DNA of 64,000 nt from the NCBI RefSeq assembly GCF_016612535.1, contig NZ_JAENXS010000002.1, positions 1,922,001-1,986,000 on the forward strand, given 5' to 3'. The stretch's first letter is position 1, and each line of letters begins with the position of its first letter. Positions 61,938 through 64,000 of this stretch are shown here, piece after piece. The translations under genes and the position numbers were made by a program. The notes beneath the pieces were generated by a model. It had not been told where the DNA came from and made no database searches. It saw only the letters and a program-made list of their open reading frames with translations. Source of the stretch: Bradyrhizobium diazoefficiens (GTDB taxonomy: Bacteria; Pseudomonadota; Alphaproteobacteria; Rhizobiales; Xanthobacteraceae).

Positions 61938-63557
61938 TCAGGCCAGATTTGGTGCCACGGCCGCGCTGGCAGCAACGACCGGACCCGGCATCTCCTCGTC
62001 CAGTGCGGCCAGCCGTGCGTCGATGGCATCGATGACCTTGCGCGAGAACGGTCCGAGATGCGCATAGGCCGCGATCATCTGCACTGCGATGCGTGCCGAC
62101 GAGGTGTCGCGCTTGGCGCAATTCATGAAGGTCTGCCAGAGCGGTCCGCGCGCCTCGGGGATCGCAGTGACCACGCGGTGCACCGTCTCCATCGCCCCGA
62201 CCCGCGCGCGAATGTCGCCCTCGGCGAGCTCGGGGCGCTGCCTCGAACGGTCGAGCAGCGTCATCAACTTGTCGACACGACTTGCATAGGCCGCCGGGCT
62301 GTAGACGCGCTCCAGCACCATCTTGTAGTCCGTCAGGATGTCGCGCAGCGGGCGGACCGGATCGAAATTGATGCCGCCGGTGCACTGGTCGCCGCCCGTG
62401 GTCGATGCAAGATCGTGGTCCGCGTGCAGCCGGCCTTCCTTGGCAAGGCGCCGCGTCAGCTGCGTGTTCGGCAACGCATAGAGCAAGCCGACCATGGCGA
62501 CCGGGATGGCGGCCTCTTCGATGAAATCGACCATCGCGTCCGCCATCGAGACCTTCTCGCTGTCGAAGCCGACGATGAAGCCGGCGGTGACGAGCATGCC
62601 GGCGCGGTAGATCTTGTGGATGCTCTCCGCAATGTTCCGCCGGGTGTTCTGCTTCTTGCGCATCGCGACCAGCGTTGCGGGGTCCGGACTTTCGATGCCG
62701 ACGAAGATGCCGAAGAAATTCGCAGCGCCCATCAGCTCCAGCAGTTCGGGATCGTCGGCCAGATTGACCGAGGCCTCAGTGGACAATTCGAAGGGATAGC
62801 CGTGCGCGCGCTGCCATTCGGCGAGTTGAGGCAGGAACTGGCGCAGCGACTTCTTGTTGCCGATGAAATTGTCGTCGACGAAATCAAGATGGCCGCGGTA
62901 ACCCATCTGGTAGAGCCGCTCGAGCTCGACGAACATCTGCTCGGTCGTCTTGGTCCGCGGCACGCGGCCGTAAAGCTCGATGATGTCGCAGAACTCGCAG
63001 GTGAACGGACAACCACGGGAATACTGCACACCGAGATAGAGATAGTCCTCGAATTTGAGCAGGTCGAAGCGTGGCACCGGCGTCGTGGTGACGTCGGCCT
63101 GGAATTTCGGCGCGGTGAAAACGCCGGAGCGCGCGCCGCTGTCCCAGGCCGCGATGAATTCGTCGATGACGCTCTCGGCCTCGCCGAGCACCCGAAAATC
63201 CGCTTGCTCGTAGATGTGGGGGCTCGACGTCGGATCAGGACCGCCGACGACCACCGGCTTGCCGGCCGCGCGGCAGAGCTCGATCAACCGCAGCGTGTCC
63301 GCCTGCTGCGGCAGCATTCCGCCTGTGAAGACGACGTCGGCCCAGGCCAGGTCGCCCTCACTGAAGGGCTGTGTATTGCAGTCGATCAGGCGAACGGTCC
63401 AGTTCTCCGGCAACATCGCCGCAACGGTGATCAGGCCCAAGGGCGCGGCGGGACGCCGCACACCCATCAGCTTGCAGGACTCACCAAAGCTCCAGAACGA
63501 CTCCGCCGTGAACAGCGGATAGAGCATCAACACGTTGCAGGGGCTCGGCACCTTCAT
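61938..63557 (-). CDS. B12-binding-domain radical SAM protein (DUF4070-type)
   Basis: The 539-residue protein starts at ATG 63557 with AAGGAG upstream. An N-terminal B12-binding-like domain (CNVLMLYPLF, FTGGMLPQQADTLRLIELC, VVGGPDPTS) is followed by a radical SAM core with the CxxxCxxC motif CPFTCEFCDI (about residue 210) and GHLDFVDDNFIGNKKSL. A C-terminal helical domain (from about 390) resembles the DUF4070 extension seen in hopanoid and related methylases. It probably methylates or otherwise modifies a lipid or isoprenoid; it is not an obvious HpnP. Confidence 0.85.
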   Translation of the reverse strand: MKVPSPCNVLMLYPLFTAESFWSFGESCKLMGVRRPAAPLGLITVAAMLPENWTVRLIDCNTQPFSEGDLAWADVVFTGGMLPQQADTLRLIELCRAAGKPVVVGGPDPTSSPHIYEQADFRVLGEAESVIDEFIAAWDSGARSGVFTAPKFQADVTTTPVPRFDLLKFEDYLYLGVQYSRGCPFTCEFCDIIELYGRVPRTKTTEQMFVELERLYQMGYRGHLDFVDDNFIGNKKSLRQFLPQLAEWQRAHGYPFELSTEASVNLADDPELLELMGAANFFGIFVGIESPDPATLVAMRKKQNTRRNIAESIHKIYRAGMLVTAGFIVGFDSEKVSMADAMVDFIEEAAIPVAMVGLLYALPNTQLTRRLAKEGRLHADHDLASTTGGDQCTGGINFDPVRPLRDILTDYKMVLERVYSPAAYASRVDKLMTLLDRSRQRPELAEGDIRARVGAMETVHRVVTAIPEARGPLWQTFMNCAKRDTSSARIAVQMIAAYAHLGPFSRKVIDAIDARLAALDEEMPGPVVAASAAVAPNLA

Positions 63558-63855
63558 GGAACTCCTTTTGTCTGGCCGCAGTGTATCAGAGCACGACCGT
63601 CTTGCACCCCGGCAAAAGGGACAATCTATCGAGACCCCTGACGTCCCTCCAGACTGCGCCATTGGCGTTCAGGGAGATGGCGCGATTTGGGCGACCTTCG
63701 CACAGCGCGCACAACCCCGCCGGATCAAAAATCTTCCCGCCACCGCTAAAATCTTCGGCAACCATCCCTCGGACTCTTGATTTGAACAGTTCCAGTATGC
63801 CGGACAAATTGCACCCTTGGATCCTTCGGTGGATGGACCGATCAGGGGACTTGCG
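63558..63855. other. Intergenic region between radical SAM gene and [2Fe-2S] gene
   Basis: This divergent gap of 298 bases presumably contains both promoters. I see no gene, tRNA or clear operator. Confidence 0.4.
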
Positions 63856-64000
63856 ATGGCAAACCTAACAATCAACGGAAAAACCTTCACGCTCGACGTC
63901 GAGCCGGATACGCCGCTGCTCTGGGTGATCCGCGAGAATGCCGGGCTGACCGGCACCAAAATATGGCTGCGGCATCGCACAATGCGGCGCCTGCACCGTT
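63856..64000 (+). CDS. [2Fe-2S]-binding oxidoreductase small subunit, start only, apparently frameshifted
   Basis: It starts at ATG 63856 with AGGGGA upstream and runs off the window end. The frame begins [34 protein letters not shown], as in the small subunit of isoquinoline/xanthine-type molybdenum hydroxylases. After the GTK codons the visible frame becomes [10 protein letters not shown], whereas the expected [13 protein letters not shown] is encoded one frame away. Removing one A from the AAAA at 63958-63961 restores it, with the cluster cysteines. Sequencing error or mutation; either way the gene is incomplete here. Confidence 0.82.
   Translation, partial: MANLTINGKTFTLDVEPDTPLLWVIRENAGLTGTKIWLRHRTMRRLHR

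Noticed and set aside
1..64000. CRISPR array, prophage, insertion sequence or tRNA
   Set aside because: No regularly spaced repeats, no transposase or phage structural genes, and no tRNA-like sequences were recognised on reading.

Overview
The window is GC-rich chromosomal DNA of an alphaproteobacterium, most likely a Bradyrhizobium or a close relative. The best taxonomic evidence is a complete microaerobic control cluster: a 505-residue FixL with His200, Arg220 and His291 where expected, FixJ, a receiver-only regulator, and a 232-residue FixK2 with Cys183. It adjoins fixNOQP-fixGHIS in the arrangement known from Bradyrhizobium japonicum. I see no rRNA, tRNA, CRISPR array, insertion sequence, phage genes, or nif/nod genes.

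Layout. 0-19.6 kb is mixed chromosomal housekeeping and accessory content: a truncated HWE histidine kinase, an enolase-superfamily enzyme, CcdA, a LysR and an XRE regulator, an L,D-transpeptidase, an enoyl-CoA hydratase, a frameshifted isocitrate/isopropylmalate dehydrogenase, a zinc alcohol dehydrogenase, a class III CoA-transferase, glycogen synthase, a DUF2236 protein, an NTF2-like protein, a GNAT, a VOC (extradiol-type) protein, a GYD protein and an unfamiliar two-winged-helix regulator. 19.7-22.1 kb is a TonB-dependent receptor. 22.1-35.1 kb is the oxygen-limitation block: fixS, fixI, fixH, fixG, fixP, fixQ, fixO, fixN, a CBS protein and a universal stress protein on the minus strand, and fixL, fixJ, a receiver and fixK2 on the plus strand. 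A perfect FixK box lies before fixN and a near-perfect one before fixG. The implied circuit is that low oxygen activates FixL, then FixJ, then FixK2, then the high-affinity cbb3 oxidase and its copper/heme assembly machinery.

35.1-44.4 kb holds an MFS transporter, a PRC-barrel protein, a glycogen-debranching-type glucosidase, an ABC exporter, a GT4 glycosyltransferase and an alkylsulfatase-like metallo-hydrolase. 44.5-47.7 kb is a TRAP transporter with fused small and large permease subunits. 47.9-50 kb holds a trans-aconitate methyltransferase-like gene and a short-chain dehydrogenase whose frame runs into a rifamycin ADP-ribosyltransferase (Arr) domain. 50-56.7 kb is a pair of divergent AraC regulators with a downstream four-enzyme series (alpha/beta-hydrolase, FAD oxidoreductase, metallo-beta-lactamase-fold hydrolase, SDR). 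56.9-64 kb holds a second IDH/IPMDH-family gene divergent from a drug-efflux MFS gene, a large membrane-anchored protein with a phospholipase-A2-like active-site motif, a B12-binding radical SAM protein and the start of a [2Fe-2S] oxidoreductase subunit.

Three genes carry a single-base length change relative to the frame their families require (near 8790, at 49555-49558, and at 63958-63961). Together these suggest either sequencing/assembly indels or real recent mutations, and they matter for reading the SDR-Arr fusion. Several hairpins and highly palindromic intergenic elements of the kind dispersed in Bradyrhizobium genomes are annotated.
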